DNA of 57,765 nt. Source: Pseudomonadota bacterium (GTDB taxonomy: Bacteria > Pseudomonadota > Gammaproteobacteria > Pseudomonadales > Azotimanducaceae). The notes under the pieces were generated by a model. The model was not told the origin of the DNA. It was given only the letters and a program-made list of their open reading frames with translations, and did no database searches. A program made the position numbers and the translations under genes. This document shows positions 24,027-32,723 of this stretch, piece after piece. Location of the stretch: NCBI GenBank assembly GCA_027624035.1, contig JAQBUI010000021.1, positions 1 to 57,765 of the forward strand, in the 5' to 3' direction. The stretch's first letter is position 1. Every line of letters begins with the position of its first letter.

Positions 24027-26050
24027 GTCAGGAGTCAGCGGGCCAACGGCTGCCAGGACAGGGAACTGGACCGCAATTGTCCGGAGTGCAAACCCTGGTC
24101 CTGATCCGCCGCTCACTGCACTTTGCATGGCCGTTCCGGCTCCAGATCGGGGTCAAGATCCTGTTGAGTCTGCTGGGTGTTTTTCTCGTATTGTTCCTGC
24201 CGTGGCCGGCAAAGATACTGATCGATCACGTCATCATGGGCATACCTGTTGGTGATTCGCATACGTTGTATCCACCCTATGTGATGCCGTTTGTAGACTC
24301 GCTGGCGGGGCTTTCACCGTACGGGATTCTTGCCAGTATCATCGCCATCAGTGTGGTTGGGATGATCCTGATCGGTGGTTTCGGCACCGGTGGCTCCCAG
24401 GACCGGACGGCGGACGGTCTGGCGCAGGGCCTCGACACGGCGACCCAGAGTGAGAATCTGGCCAATGAATCGAGCAGCAGCGTCAGCGGCCTGCTCGGGC
24501 TGTTCGAATACTGGTACCAGTTGCGCACCACTCACCGCATCAATCATCGCCTTCGATGCGTGGTGTATGGCCGCATGATGTCGCTGCCGATGATCCATTT
24601 CGCCGACACCAGTATCGGCGACTCCGTGTACCGTGTGATGTATGACACGCCGTCCATTTCCCGGGTCTGCTATGACATCATGGTGCTGCCGGTCATCAGC
24701 CTCGCCCTGCTGGCCAGCGTCATATGGACCATGCAATACAGCTTTTCCGATGTTCCGTCGCTGGTCATGATTGCCTGGCTGGCGGCGCCCCTGACACTCT
24801 TTACGACGTTCCTCATGACCGGAGTGACTCGAAGGCGAGCGATTGCGAGCCGCACCGCCGGTGCGGGTACGACTGCCAACATCGAGGAGGGCATGAGCAA
24901 CATCATTGCGGTGCAGAGTCTCGGCGCGAGCGACAAGCAGCTAAAACAGTTTGAAGCAGTCAGTGATGAGTCTTTCAAACGGTTCCGGATGTATTCGGTG
25001 ATGCCGATACTGCTGGCCGTATTGCAGGGATCGGTTGTTCTGGGTCTGGTCTTCTACGTCTTTTTCGATGTTGTGGATGCGCTCGTTGATGGCCGCATGT
25101 CCCCTGGCGACTACGGTGTACTCTTTGCGTACTTCATTCAAATTGCGACCGCGACCTCCGGTCTTGGTGCCCTCTGGTTTAACCTGCAGAACAGCGTAAC
25201 CGGCATGCAGCGTGTATTTCAGGTGCTCGATATGGCAGTGGACGTTGATCATCACGGCGACACGCACCTCACCGAGCCCGTTCGTCAGGTGCAACTGGAG
25301 AACGTCTCCTTTACCTACCCGGACGGGTCCATCGCTCTGGATGCTGTCCATCTGGAAGGTCACGTCGGCGAGATGGTCGCACTGGTCGGTGCGACGGGGG
25401 CCGGCAAGACCACGCTTGCCTATTTGATCCCCGGGTTTGTTCGACCTACGGTTGGCCGGGTTCTGTTCAATGGCGTCGATACCCGGGAACTCGATCTCGG
25501 TAGCGTCAGGGATCAGGTCGCCTTCGTGTTCCAGGAACCGGTGATATTCGATGATACGGTCGCCAACAACATTCGCATGGGGTATCCGGAGGCAACAGAT
25601 TCTGAAGTGCGGGAAGCGGCCTCGACCGCGGGTGCCCTTGGTTTCATAGAGGACCTTCCCCTTGGTTTTGAGACCAGCCTCGGCCGTGCCGGCAGTACCC
25701 TCAGCGTGGGGCAGAAACAGCGCCTCGCGATTGCACGCGGCCTGGTCAGCCGGGCACGGGTACTGGTACTCGATGAGCCGACTGCGGCGCTCGATGCCGA
25801 AACCGAGGCCGCCCTCATGACGGCGCTTGCAATCGAGCGCAAACGTCGCTTGCTGATCGTCATCGCTCACCGCCTGAGCACCATTCGTTCGGCCGACAGG
25901 ATTGTGTTCCTTGCCGATGGTCGGGTGCTGGAGTCAGCCAGCCATGATGAATTGATGGCGAATCCGGATGGTGCTTATCGCAGGTTTGTTGACCTGCAGA
26001 CAGCAGCGTCGGGTACGAGCGATGCCAGTGAAAAAGGTGATTCCCCCTAG
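24023..26050 (+). CDS. ABC exporter half-transporter (TMD-NBD), second of the pair
   Basis: 675 aa from ATG 24023 (18 upstream codons open but unneeded). N-terminal 25 residues are Gln/Gly-rich and cytoplasmic. TMDs span about residues 35-370. Between the first two TM helices a long stretch (about residues 120-165, DGLAQGLDTATQSENLANES) is not typical and may be a large periplasmic loop. NBD: Walker A GATGAGKTT, signature LSVGQKQRLAIARGL, Walker B RVLVLDEPTAALD, His in VIAHRLST, so the site is catalytically complete. Coupled to the first half by ATGA; ends 8 bp from the convergent P450 gene. Confidence 0.92.
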   Translation: MSQESAGQRLPGQGTGPQLSGVQTLVLIRRSLHFAWPFRLQIGVKILLSLLGVFLVLFLPWPAKILIDHVIMGIPVGDSHTLYPPYVMPFVDSLAGLSPYGILASIIAISVVGMILIGGFGTGGSQDRTADGLAQGLDTATQSENLANESSSSVSGLLGLFEYWYQLRTTHRINHRLRCVVYGRMMSLPMIHFADTSIGDSVYRVMYDTPSISRVCYDIMVLPVISLALLASVIWTMQYSFSDVPSLVMIAWLAAPLTLFTTFLMTGVTRRRAIASRTAGAGTTANIEEGMSNIIAVQSLGASDKQLKQFEAVSDESFKRFRMYSVMPILLAVLQGSVVLGLVFYVFFDVVDALVDGRMSPGDYGVLFAYFIQIATATSGLGALWFNLQNSVTGMQRVFQVLDMAVDVDHHGDTHLTEPVRQVQLENVSFTYPDGSIALDAVHLEGHVGEMVALVGATGAGKTTLAYLIPGFVRPTVGRVLFNGVDTRELDLGSVRDQVAFVFQEPVIFDDTVANNIRMGYPEATDSEVREAASTAGALGFIEDLPLGFETSLGRAGSTLSVGQKQRLAIARGLVSRARVLVLDEPTAALDAETEAALMTALAIERKRRLLIVIAHRLSTIRSADRIVFLADGRVLESASHDELMANPDGAYRRFVDLQTAASGTSDASEKGDSP

Positions 26051-26057
26051 CCGGCAG

Positions 26058-27353
26058 CTATCGGGAATGAACCTGCACTGGCAACTCGACATAACCCTTG
26101 ATAAAGGTCGAGTGGGTGCGTCGCGGCTCGCCGACGACCTCGATGTGGGAGAAGCGTTTGAGGATCTCCTCCCACAGTACGCGAAGCTGCATCTCGGCGA
26201 GTCGGTTTCCCATACATCGATGGATGCCAAAGCCGAATGACAGGTGCTCACGGGCCCTGGGCCGGTCAATGATGAAGTCATTGGGGCGGTCGATTACTTC
26301 CTCGTCCCGGTTGCCGGATACGTACCACATTGCGACCTGGTCTCCCTCGTGGATTGTCTTGCCCCCGAGTTCCGCGTCCCTCGTGGCGGTGCGACGCATG
26401 TGGGTCAGAGGCGTCTGCCAGCGGATGATCTCAGGTACCATTGTGGTGACATGGCCGGGGTTCGCATTAAGCTTTTGGTACTGATCAGGAAACTGATTCA
26501 ATGCGAGCACGCCACCGGAGATGGAATTCCGGGTGGTGTCGTTGCCGCCGACGATCAGCAGAATCAGATTCCCCAGGAATTCAAAGGGCTTCAAATCTTT
26601 CGTACTCTCACCATTGGCCAGCATCGAGATCAGGTCCGACTGAACCGGCTTTCCGGCTTTGGCATTCCAGAGCTCCGTAAACTGTCCAAGGCAGTTCATC
26701 AATTCCATGCGGCGTTCATCACCGGACAGGTGCGCCACACTCTCACCATTGGTGACGATGTCTGACCACATGGTGAGCTTGCGCCGCTCCTCGAATGGAA
26801 AGTCAAACAGCGTGGCCAGCATCTGAGTGGTCAGTTCGACGGAGACATGGTCCACCCAGTTGAAGGTCTCGTCCCGGGGCAGGGCATCCAGAATATTGCC
26901 GGCCCGCTCGCGAATGGTGGCTTCCAGCTTCTTGAGGTTCGGTGGTGCCACCACCGGCGACACGGTCGCACGCTGTTCATCGTGGCGGGGTGGGTCCATG
27001 GCGATGAACATGGCGAACGGCCCCATTTGTTCTTCCCGCGCCCGCCGCTGGGCGCGTTCCTCCTCGGTATACTGGCGCTGTTCCACAGGTCGTCGGCTGA
27101 GCGCGATGCCAGATGCCGAGGAGTAAGTCGTGTGGTCCGTGTCCACGCTGAAGATGTCGTGGTATCTGGTTACGGACCAGTAGGCCCCGTGGGGTCCATC
27201 TGGGGTAAAGTGCACCGGGTCCTCACGGCGCAGCCGTTCAAACAAGCCCCAGTGAGCGTCCGCCGCAAAGAGACCAGGCTGGGCCGGGTCAATTTCCTCC
27301 AGCGGGATCGAATGGGGATCAAAATCGTCAGTATATTGCAGTAATTCGCTCAT
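26058..27353 (-). CDS. Cytochrome P450
   Basis: 431 aa from the ATG at 27353, which has GAGGA upstream; a longer frame to 27407 is not needed. Hallmarks: I-helix oxygen-binding GGNDTTRNSISGG, ExxR helix PEIIRWQ, and the heme loop FGFGIHRCMGNRLAEMQ with Cys380 as thiolate ligand. Soluble bacterial type. Overall it resembles the CYP families that hydroxylate terpenoid, steroid or fatty substrates (such as CYP125/CYP107-like), but the exact one cannot be fixed by eye. Needs a ferredoxin and reductase, none of which is nearby. Convergent with the ABC pair and 90 bp from the aminotransferase gene upstream on the other side. Confidence 0.95.
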   Translation of the reverse strand: MSELLQYTDDFDPHSIPLEEIDPAQPGLFAADAHWGLFERLRREDPVHFTPDGPHGAYWSVTRYHDIFSVDTDHTTYSSASGIALSRRPVEQRQYTEEERAQRRAREEQMGPFAMFIAMDPPRHDEQRATVSPVVAPPNLKKLEATIRERAGNILDALPRDETFNWVDHVSVELTTQMLATLFDFPFEERRKLTMWSDIVTNGESVAHLSGDERRMELMNCLGQFTELWNAKAGKPVQSDLISMLANGESTKDLKPFEFLGNLILLIVGGNDTTRNSISGGVLALNQFPDQYQKLNANPGHVTTMVPEIIRWQTPLTHMRRTATRDAELGGKTIHEGDQVAMWYVSGNRDEEVIDRPNDFIIDRPRAREHLSFGFGIHRCMGNRLAEMQLRVLWEEILKRFSHIEVVGEPRRTHSTFIKGYVELPVQVHSR

Positions 27354-27443
27354 GGCGGAGTCCTCATTGATGCGCCAAACACTAGGCCAAATCTCGAGGC
27401 TTGGCAACCAAACTCAATCGGAAACGGTCTGGTGAATGGTGCT

Positions 27444-28868
27444 CTATAGCCCCGTCAGGCTGCGCACGGCTTTGCAGAATGCCGCGACGGACTCGGCAAG
27501 GTCCCGGCGGCGAGCCTCGCCCTGGCTTTCGGTAAAACAAAAGGACAGCCGCAGTTCGTCAAGGCCCGCCCGCGGGTTTCGTTCCCGTGCATCCCTGGGG
27601 TAGAAGTCGTACATGGGAATGACGACGATGCCATGGTCGGCCACAAGTCGCTGCACGAAGGCATCATCGGTGGTGATACCTTCGTCCAGGAAACGGAACA
27701 CCGTGAAAAAGCCAGCCTGCGGGACGGTCCAGGTGAAATGGGCAGAGAGCGCGCCGAGGCCGCGGTCCAGACCGTCGAGAATGATCCCTCGATTCTCCCG
27801 GTAGACGACCAGTTTGCCTTCCGCGACCGGCCAGAGAGACTCGCGCAGCTTCATGTCTTCGTCGTGCAGCAGGGCCTCGAAACCATACAGCGCTTCGGGA
27901 TTGTGAAACAGGATGTCAGCGCTGGACTCGGTCAGCAGCAGGTCACGGAGCGGCACCTGTCGGTCGCCCTGGATGCTGACGGTTGCCTCGCTATACAAAA
28001 AGCCCACACGGGGGCCCGGGAAACCGATTTTTGACCCGGTAAAGAGGTGCACGGTCATCGCTGGGTCAAGGGAAAGAAAAGGGCGTGGACGCTCTTTCTC
28101 GCTCGCGTAGCTTATATAGACATAGGGTGCATCCTCGACGATCAGCACGCCCAGTTCGCGCAGGACGGCCAGAATCTCCCTTCTGCGTCGATCTGAGAAT
28201 GAGAAACCCGCCGGGTTGTGCCCGTCCGGTACAGAATAGTAGAACGGTACCAGCCGTCCGTCCGCCCGGGCGGCCTCGATCTGTTGACGCAGATTCGCCA
28301 CCACAGGGCCTTCTTCGTCCATTTCTACGCTATAGATTCGCGCCTGGCTGGCAAGCTGGGCTCTCGCGATGAAGCCCGCGTAGGTGGGCGCATCGGTGAT
28401 ATATGCCAGTGGTACGCCGGGTCGCTCGAACAGTGAGCAGAGCAGGCTGATGCCGCCGCTGGCACCGACGGTCGGCAACAGAAAGTCAGGTCTGATGCTG
28501 ACGTTCCAGTCGCCGCCATAGACCCTGGCAAAATTCTCGCGCACCGAGACCGGGCCAAGGGTGTCGGTGTAAGCATAGGATTCCCGCAGGTATTCCGGAA
28601 TGTCATCGGGATTGTTGATCCCCGACGTCGATGTCAGGTGTTCAAAATAGCGCGCCTTGTGGGCCAGAAACGCCCTTGGATCCGTGACCTCTGGATGGGG
28701 GTAACCAGCACCCAGATGGTGGATTTTGAGGCCCTTCTCGGTGGCGAGTTTGCGCAACCCTGGCAGTGAGGCGGCCATCTTGCGCGTCACCGAGACAGGC
28801 TGCGGCGATAGCGCGGGCGCCCTGAGTACGCTGGTCTGGCCCGAATCCTTTGACACATCCTTTGGCAT
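27444..28868 (-). CDS. PLP-dependent aminotransferase class I/II
   Basis: 474 aa, fold type I. The PLP lysine lies in HLFTGSKIGFPGPRVGF (about 280). NPAGFSFS and EDAPYVYISY correspond to the cofactor-binding Asn and Asp/Tyr region. No N-terminal HTH, so not a MocR regulator. It resembles the 2-aminoadipate / aromatic / valine-pyruvate aminotransferase group. AAGGA precedes the ATG by 9 nt. An Arg in ELRLSFCF near the C-terminus would bind the substrate carboxylate. Monocistronic; the gene order with the P450 is same-strand but separated by 90 bp. Confidence 0.93.
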   Translation of the reverse strand: MPKDVSKDSGQTSVLRAPALSPQPVSVTRKMAASLPGLRKLATEKGLKIHHLGAGYPHPEVTDPRAFLAHKARYFEHLTSTSGINNPDDIPEYLRESYAYTDTLGPVSVRENFARVYGGDWNVSIRPDFLLPTVGASGGISLLCSLFERPGVPLAYITDAPTYAGFIARAQLASQARIYSVEMDEEGPVVANLRQQIEAARADGRLVPFYYSVPDGHNPAGFSFSDRRRREILAVLRELGVLIVEDAPYVYISYASEKERPRPFLSLDPAMTVHLFTGSKIGFPGPRVGFLYSEATVSIQGDRQVPLRDLLLTESSADILFHNPEALYGFEALLHDEDMKLRESLWPVAEGKLVVYRENRGIILDGLDRGLGALSAHFTWTVPQAGFFTVFRFLDEGITTDDAFVQRLVADHGIVVIPMYDFYPRDARERNPRAGLDELRLSFCFTESQGEARRRDLAESVAAFCKAVRSLTGL

Positions 28869-29025
28869 CGTACGTAATCCTTGGTTGACGGGGCGAGCTT
28901 AGAGATTATACGGATGGCTGTAAAACCGATTCCACCTGAGCCCTTATGGCTTCATTGGCGCCTCGGTGAAGCGCCCAACCGGAATGTCGGCGTTGATTTC
29001 AATGGCGAGGCAGCATGAAATCCGA

Positions 29026-29880
29026 TCAGTATTTCGTGACCCCTGCCCGGTCGGCATAGCCCAGGTAGGCCACCCGCCGGAAGCCGAGGTCCATGTCCTG
29101 GGCGACGATCCCGACGGTTGAATCTTCAATGAGCTCGAAGTGGTCCAATGAAGCCAGGTTGGAACGCATCGCGTCACCAGCCGGTTTGCGCAATGAGACG
29201 ACGAATTCATAGGGCCCCTGACTATGGATGGGTTGAAACTCGCCTGCCCGGGTGCGTTCAACGGTTCGTTTTGCCGACTCGCGGATCAGCACCCTGGCGC
29301 GGCCGGGGGGTATGCATCGTCCGGATTGATTGGCGTACGCCTGCTTGACGATGGCAGTCTCGACCCCGGGACAGATTTCACCGACCTGGGCAGCGACCAC
29401 CTGATCGCCACTCACCATGCCGACAGGTACTCCGAGTTCGGCGGCACGTCGTGCGAAGAAATCCGGTTCTCCTATGGGTTGCCCGGCCAGCGTCACCAGT
29501 TTGAATGCGCCGTAGGATATGGTGTGGGCCATGATGCCTGGAAACGACCCGGCGCGGCCGTGATGACCGATCAGCATGACGACATCTACCGACTCGGTGA
29601 GGCCTGCCATGGTGGTGGACCCGGGGCGACCGGCGCCACGAATCACCTCACACCTCGTGTCGATTTCGTCCATCTTCAGCACACAGAGGTCCTCCACGCC
29701 ATGGTTTTCTTCCACGATCACCTCGGTGGCACCAGCCTCAAACGAACCTTCGATCGCGGCGTTGGCATCGGCGGTCATGAGGGATCGGTTTAACGGGAAA
29801 TCGATACCACTACTGGATACATCCGGCCAGCGAACCAGCCCGGAAATGCCCTCCATATCAACGCTGATGAAGACTTTCAT
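29026..29880 (-). CDS. M55 family metallopeptidase (D-aminopeptidase DppA-like)
   Basis: 284 aa from ATG 29880 (AGGAG 7 nt upstream). The start MKVFISVDMEGISG gives Asp8 and Glu10, His60 follows in EENHGVE, a His lies in IGHHGRAG (about 106), and Glu138 in IGEPD; this is the zinc site of Bacillus subtilis DppA (Asp8, Glu10, His60, His104, Glu133 in that protein). The family hydrolyses D-amino acid peptides. Cytoplasmic, no signal. It is divergent from the MFS gene and might act on peptides that enter by another route; the substrate is not shown. Confidence 0.92.
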   Translation of the reverse strand: MKVFISVDMEGISGLVRWPDVSSSGIDFPLNRSLMTADANAAIEGSFEAGATEVIVEENHGVEDLCVLKMDEIDTRCEVIRGAGRPGSTTMAGLTESVDVVMLIGHHGRAGSFPGIMAHTISYGAFKLVTLAGQPIGEPDFFARRAAELGVPVGMVSGDQVVAAQVGEICPGVETAIVKQAYANQSGRCIPPGRARVLIRESAKRTVERTRAGEFQPIHSQGPYEFVVSLRKPAGDAMRSNLASLDHFELIEDSTVGIVAQDMDLGFRRVAYLGYADRAGVTKY

Positions 29881-29935
29881 CAGAATACTCCTGTTGCGAA
29901 TTCGGCCAGTATCGCACGGGCTGGTTGATCCGGGC

Positions 29936-29964
29936 CAACGCCCTGGGGCGTGGGCCGGGCGTTG
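29936..29964. other. 8-bp inverted repeat in the M55/MFS divergent gap
   Basis: CAACGCCC (29936-29943) and GGGCGTTG (29957-29964) with a 13-nt spacer. It sits in the 167-bp region between the two divergent genes, so it may be an operator or just GC-rich structure. Confidence 0.3.
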
Positions 29965-30047
29965 CCGGGAGTCAACAATGGAAATCACCGACTAATGAGC
30001 CATGCATTGTCTGGCAGACGATCTGTACTTGATCTTGTACGGCTCTG

Positions 30048-31316
30048 ATGGGATTGTTGGTGTCCCCCATGAATGGACTCCAGATGCCAGCATCAGCCGA
30101 GCCCGCCGCCCCCCGTGAAGCGGTCGTATTGACCTGGATGTGTGTGCTGATCGGCGTCAACCAGTTGGGTTTTGGGGCCGTGATCCCGGTGCTTCCACTC
30201 TATGCGGAGTCCTTCGGCGTGAGTCAGACAGCCATCGGTATGACGGTGGCGGTGTATGGCGTGGCGCGACTGGTGACGGCCATTCCAACCGGCAGGCTTG
30301 CCGACTGGTTTGGCAGGCGTAGTGCGCTGGCACTGGGTGGCCTCGTTTCTGCGGCCGGCAATCTCTGGTGTGCCTGGGCGGGTTCGTTCAGTGAACTGGT
30401 GGTCGCGCGCTTTATCGCGGGTGCCGGGGCTGGCCTGACCCTGACTGCCGGCATGATTGTACTGGCTGATATTACGACGACCGCCAGGCGAGGTCGGGTC
30501 ATGGCCATCTATCAGGGAACCTTTCTGTTTGCCGTTGGGATAGGTCCCTTTCCGGGTGGTTTCCTGGCGCAGCAGTACGGGCTCGATGTGCCGTTTCTGG
30601 TCTATGGTGCCTGCAGCCTGGTGGCGGCGGGGGTTGGATGGCTCGCGGTGGCAGAGACGCGGCCCATGGTCATTCCCACAGCGATCGATATGCCGGCACC
30701 ACTCAAATATGTTGGTCAGCTTCGGGCCGTGTTATCTGCCCCGGGGTTCCGACTCGCGGGCGCCATCAGTTTCACCGGCGCCGTGGCAAGGACCGGTGCA
30801 CTGTTCACACTCATTCCATTGATCGGCACCACCCAGCTGGGGCTCTCGGCGACCCAGATCGGATTCTCCATGGGGGTGGGCAGTATTCTCGGGGTTCTGG
30901 TGACCTATCCATCGGGGGTGCTGGTGGACCTGCTGGGCCGGAAAGCGGTGATTGTCCCGACGACCATCGGTTCGGGTATCGCCTTCGGCCTGTATGCGAC
31001 TGCCCCTGACTTCTTCTGGTTCGTCTGTGCCAGTGCCGTGTGGGGCATTGCCAGTTCAGCCTCCGGCGCCGCCCCTGCTGCCTATGCCGCCGACACCACG
31101 CCCCGTGAATTCGCTGCCACCGGGATGAGTGCCTTTCGTACCCTGGCGGATGCCGGCTATGTCATTGGCCCTTTGATGCTGGGTGTGGTGGCAGACCTTC
31201 TGGGCTTGAATGCATCGGTATACCTCGCCAGTTGTCTGCTCATCGGCGTGGCAATCCTGTTCGCATTCAGGGCGCCCGAGACGCGACCTGCACAGGATAG
31301 AACCGGATCAGGCTAG
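30048..31316 (+). CDS. MFS transporter
   Basis: 422 aa with twelve predicted TM helices in two six-helix halves. Motif A is present between TM2 and TM3 (GRLADWFGRRSALALGG), with a second copy-like YPSGVLVDLLGRKAV in the C-half. It looks like a drug/sugar/metabolite exporter or importer of the major facilitator family; the ligand is unknown. The start is uncertain: ATG 30048 has a weak ribosome site and ATG 30069 (MNGLQMP) is as good. The C-terminal tail has about 15 hydrophilic residues. Confidence 0.9.
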   Translation: MGLLVSPMNGLQMPASAEPAAPREAVVLTWMCVLIGVNQLGFGAVIPVLPLYAESFGVSQTAIGMTVAVYGVARLVTAIPTGRLADWFGRRSALALGGLVSAAGNLWCAWAGSFSELVVARFIAGAGAGLTLTAGMIVLADITTTARRGRVMAIYQGTFLFAVGIGPFPGGFLAQQYGLDVPFLVYGACSLVAAGVGWLAVAETRPMVIPTAIDMPAPLKYVGQLRAVLSAPGFRLAGAISFTGAVARTGALFTLIPLIGTTQLGLSATQIGFSMGVGSILGVLVTYPSGVLVDLLGRKAVIVPTTIGSGIAFGLYATAPDFFWFVCASAVWGIASSASGAAPAAYAADTTPREFAATGMSAFRTLADAGYVIGPLMLGVVADLLGLNASVYLASCLLIGVAILFAFRAPETRPAQDRTGSG

Positions 31317-31371
31317 TGTACCCTGGCGGTCGATAGCGCAGAGAAAAAGCGTCCACGTTCGTGGGCGGTGG

Positions 31372-31713
31372 CTAGTCCTCCTGCCTATTCAGGTAGACCT
31401 CAATCTGTCGGAGAGTAGCGGTCAGCCCGGCCTTTCCCATCTGCTCACCTTCGGCTAGTGCGTCGCAGAAGACCGCATCGAACACAGCGGGCAGGCTGCG
31501 GCAGGCCGCAGCCAGAGATCTCCCGCTCGAAACCTCATCTCGCAGAGCGAGGATGAGCGCGCGGATAGCAGGCTGGTCCGTTGTGCCCGCCGCCAGTTCG
31601 AACGCCAGGATCCGCAGCCCGTCTGCTGCCTCGACTCCGGCCGCCAACTGCCGACACAGTTCTGCCAGGTCCTGGTCTGTAAATTCCTGGCCCTGGAGGT
31701 GGTCGCTTCCCAA
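31372..31713 (-). CDS. Orphan T2SF-domain (GspF/PilC-like) mini-protein
   Basis: 113 aa without any TM helix. Its layout matches one T2SF repeat of GspF/PilC inner-membrane platform proteins: LCRQLAAGVEAADGLRIL, then ALRDEVSSGRSLAAACRSLP and VFCDALAEGEQMGKAGLTAT. GspF proteins carry two such domains fused to three TM helices; here one domain stands free. No other type II secretion or type IV pilus gene is nearby. It lies 23 bp downstream of the fumarylacetoacetase-family gene. It could modulate such an assembly or be a duplicated fragment. Interpretation rests on motif pattern only. Confidence 0.6.
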   Translation of the reverse strand: MGSDHLQGQEFTDQDLAELCRQLAAGVEAADGLRILAFELAAGTTDQPAIRALILALRDEVSSGRSLAAACRSLPAVFDAVFCDALAEGEQMGKAGLTATLRQIEVYLNRQED

Positions 31714-31736
31714 TGGAGTGCTGGCGGCCAGACCGG

Positions 31737-32600
31737 CTAAACCGGTTCCGCAACGATCCTGTTCTCGATGTGGCCGAGCTTGTCGATCTCGATCCTGACC
31801 ACATCACCATCCACCAGCCAGGCGGGCGGCTTCATGGCGCTTGCCACACCACTCGGTGTTCCGGTGGGTATTACCGTGCCCGGAACGAGAGTGAACGCCG
31901 TGGAGATGAACTCAATGATCTCGAAGCAGTTGAAAATAAGATCGCTGGTACTGCTGTCCTGGCGCAGGTCGCCGTTGACCCAGGTCTTGAGCTGCAATGC
32001 GTGCGGGTCCGGGACCTCATCTCTGGTGACGATTGCCGGGCCCATCGGGCCGTGGGTATCCCACGATTTGCCCATGGTGAACGAGGCCGGGGCACCGCGT
32101 GCCTGCCAGTCCCGGATACTGACATCATTGACGATGCAGTAGCCGGCGATCACATCCTCGGCATCCTCTTTCCTGACCCGACGGCAGCGCTTGCCGATGA
32201 CGATCCCGAGTTCACCCTCGTAGTCCAGCATCGGGGACTCCGGCGGGGCCCAGACAGGGTCATAGGGCCCGTTGGCACAGGTCTGTTGTTTCGTAAAGAC
32301 AAGGGGCACTTTGGGCAGCGCGGCGCCGGATTCCTCGGCATGAAGCCGATAGTTGAGTCCGATGGCGAGGATCATCGGGGGCGTGGGAATGGGGCAGTTC
32401 AGCTTGACGTCAGCCAGCGCATAGTGGGGACTCATGGTCGCCGCCTCGCGGGCCGTCGCCATGGCCTCGTCGCCAGCCTGGAGAAACCCGAGCATATCCG
32501 TGGGCAAACCGGGTGCCGCCTGACTGAGATCAATGACCCCATCTGCTGCCAGCAGGCCGATTCGGGTGGAGTTGTTCTGTGTAAACGTAACGAGGCGCAT
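31737..32600 (-). CDS. Fumarylacetoacetate hydrolase family protein
   Basis: 287 aa from ATG 32600 (GGAC upstream; seven further codons open). FAH C-terminal catalytic domain: AIGLNYRLHAEESG, metal ligands in YEGELGIVIGK, VNDVSIRDWQ, and KSWDTHGPMGPAIVTRDEV. Members hydrolyse or decarboxylate 2-oxo or diketo acids (such as 2-keto-3-deoxy or acylpyruvate) with Mg2+. The N-terminal domain MRLVTFTQNNSTRIGLLA is normal for the family. It heads a possible two-gene unit with the T2SF-like mini-protein. Divergent from the amidohydrolase gene, so both may act in aromatic or terpenoid acid breakdown. Confidence 0.93.
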   Translation of the reverse strand: MRLVTFTQNNSTRIGLLAADGVIDLSQAAPGLPTDMLGFLQAGDEAMATAREAATMSPHYALADVKLNCPIPTPPMILAIGLNYRLHAEESGAALPKVPLVFTKQQTCANGPYDPVWAPPESPMLDYEGELGIVIGKRCRRVRKEDAEDVIAGYCIVNDVSIRDWQARGAPASFTMGKSWDTHGPMGPAIVTRDEVPDPHALQLKTWVNGDLRQDSSTSDLIFNCFEIIEFISTAFTLVPGTVIPTGTPSGVASAMKPPAWLVDGDVVRIEIDKLGHIENRIVAEPV

Positions 32601-32723
32601 GGGCTGTCCGTAACTGATCAAAGGGGCGCACTATAACGAGCTTTGCAGCCAGGATTCAAATCCAATTCAGTGCGGCTATACTGAACCTAACCACGACCCA
32701 CCACGCACGTCCCAAGGCTCGCT

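Noticed and set aside
24941-25870. 309-aa minus-strand open frame
   Set aside because: Antisense to the NBD of an ABC exporter.
22140-26050. RiPP or lanthipeptide cluster built on the exporter pair and the short ORF
   Set aside because: No modification enzyme, peptidase domain or radical SAM protein nearby. The short ORF is kept only as a low-confidence feature.
28944-29025. Stem-like TTGGCGCC...GCGCCCAA after the M55 gene as terminator
   Set aside because: Stem has a bulge and no T-run; too weak to list as a feature.
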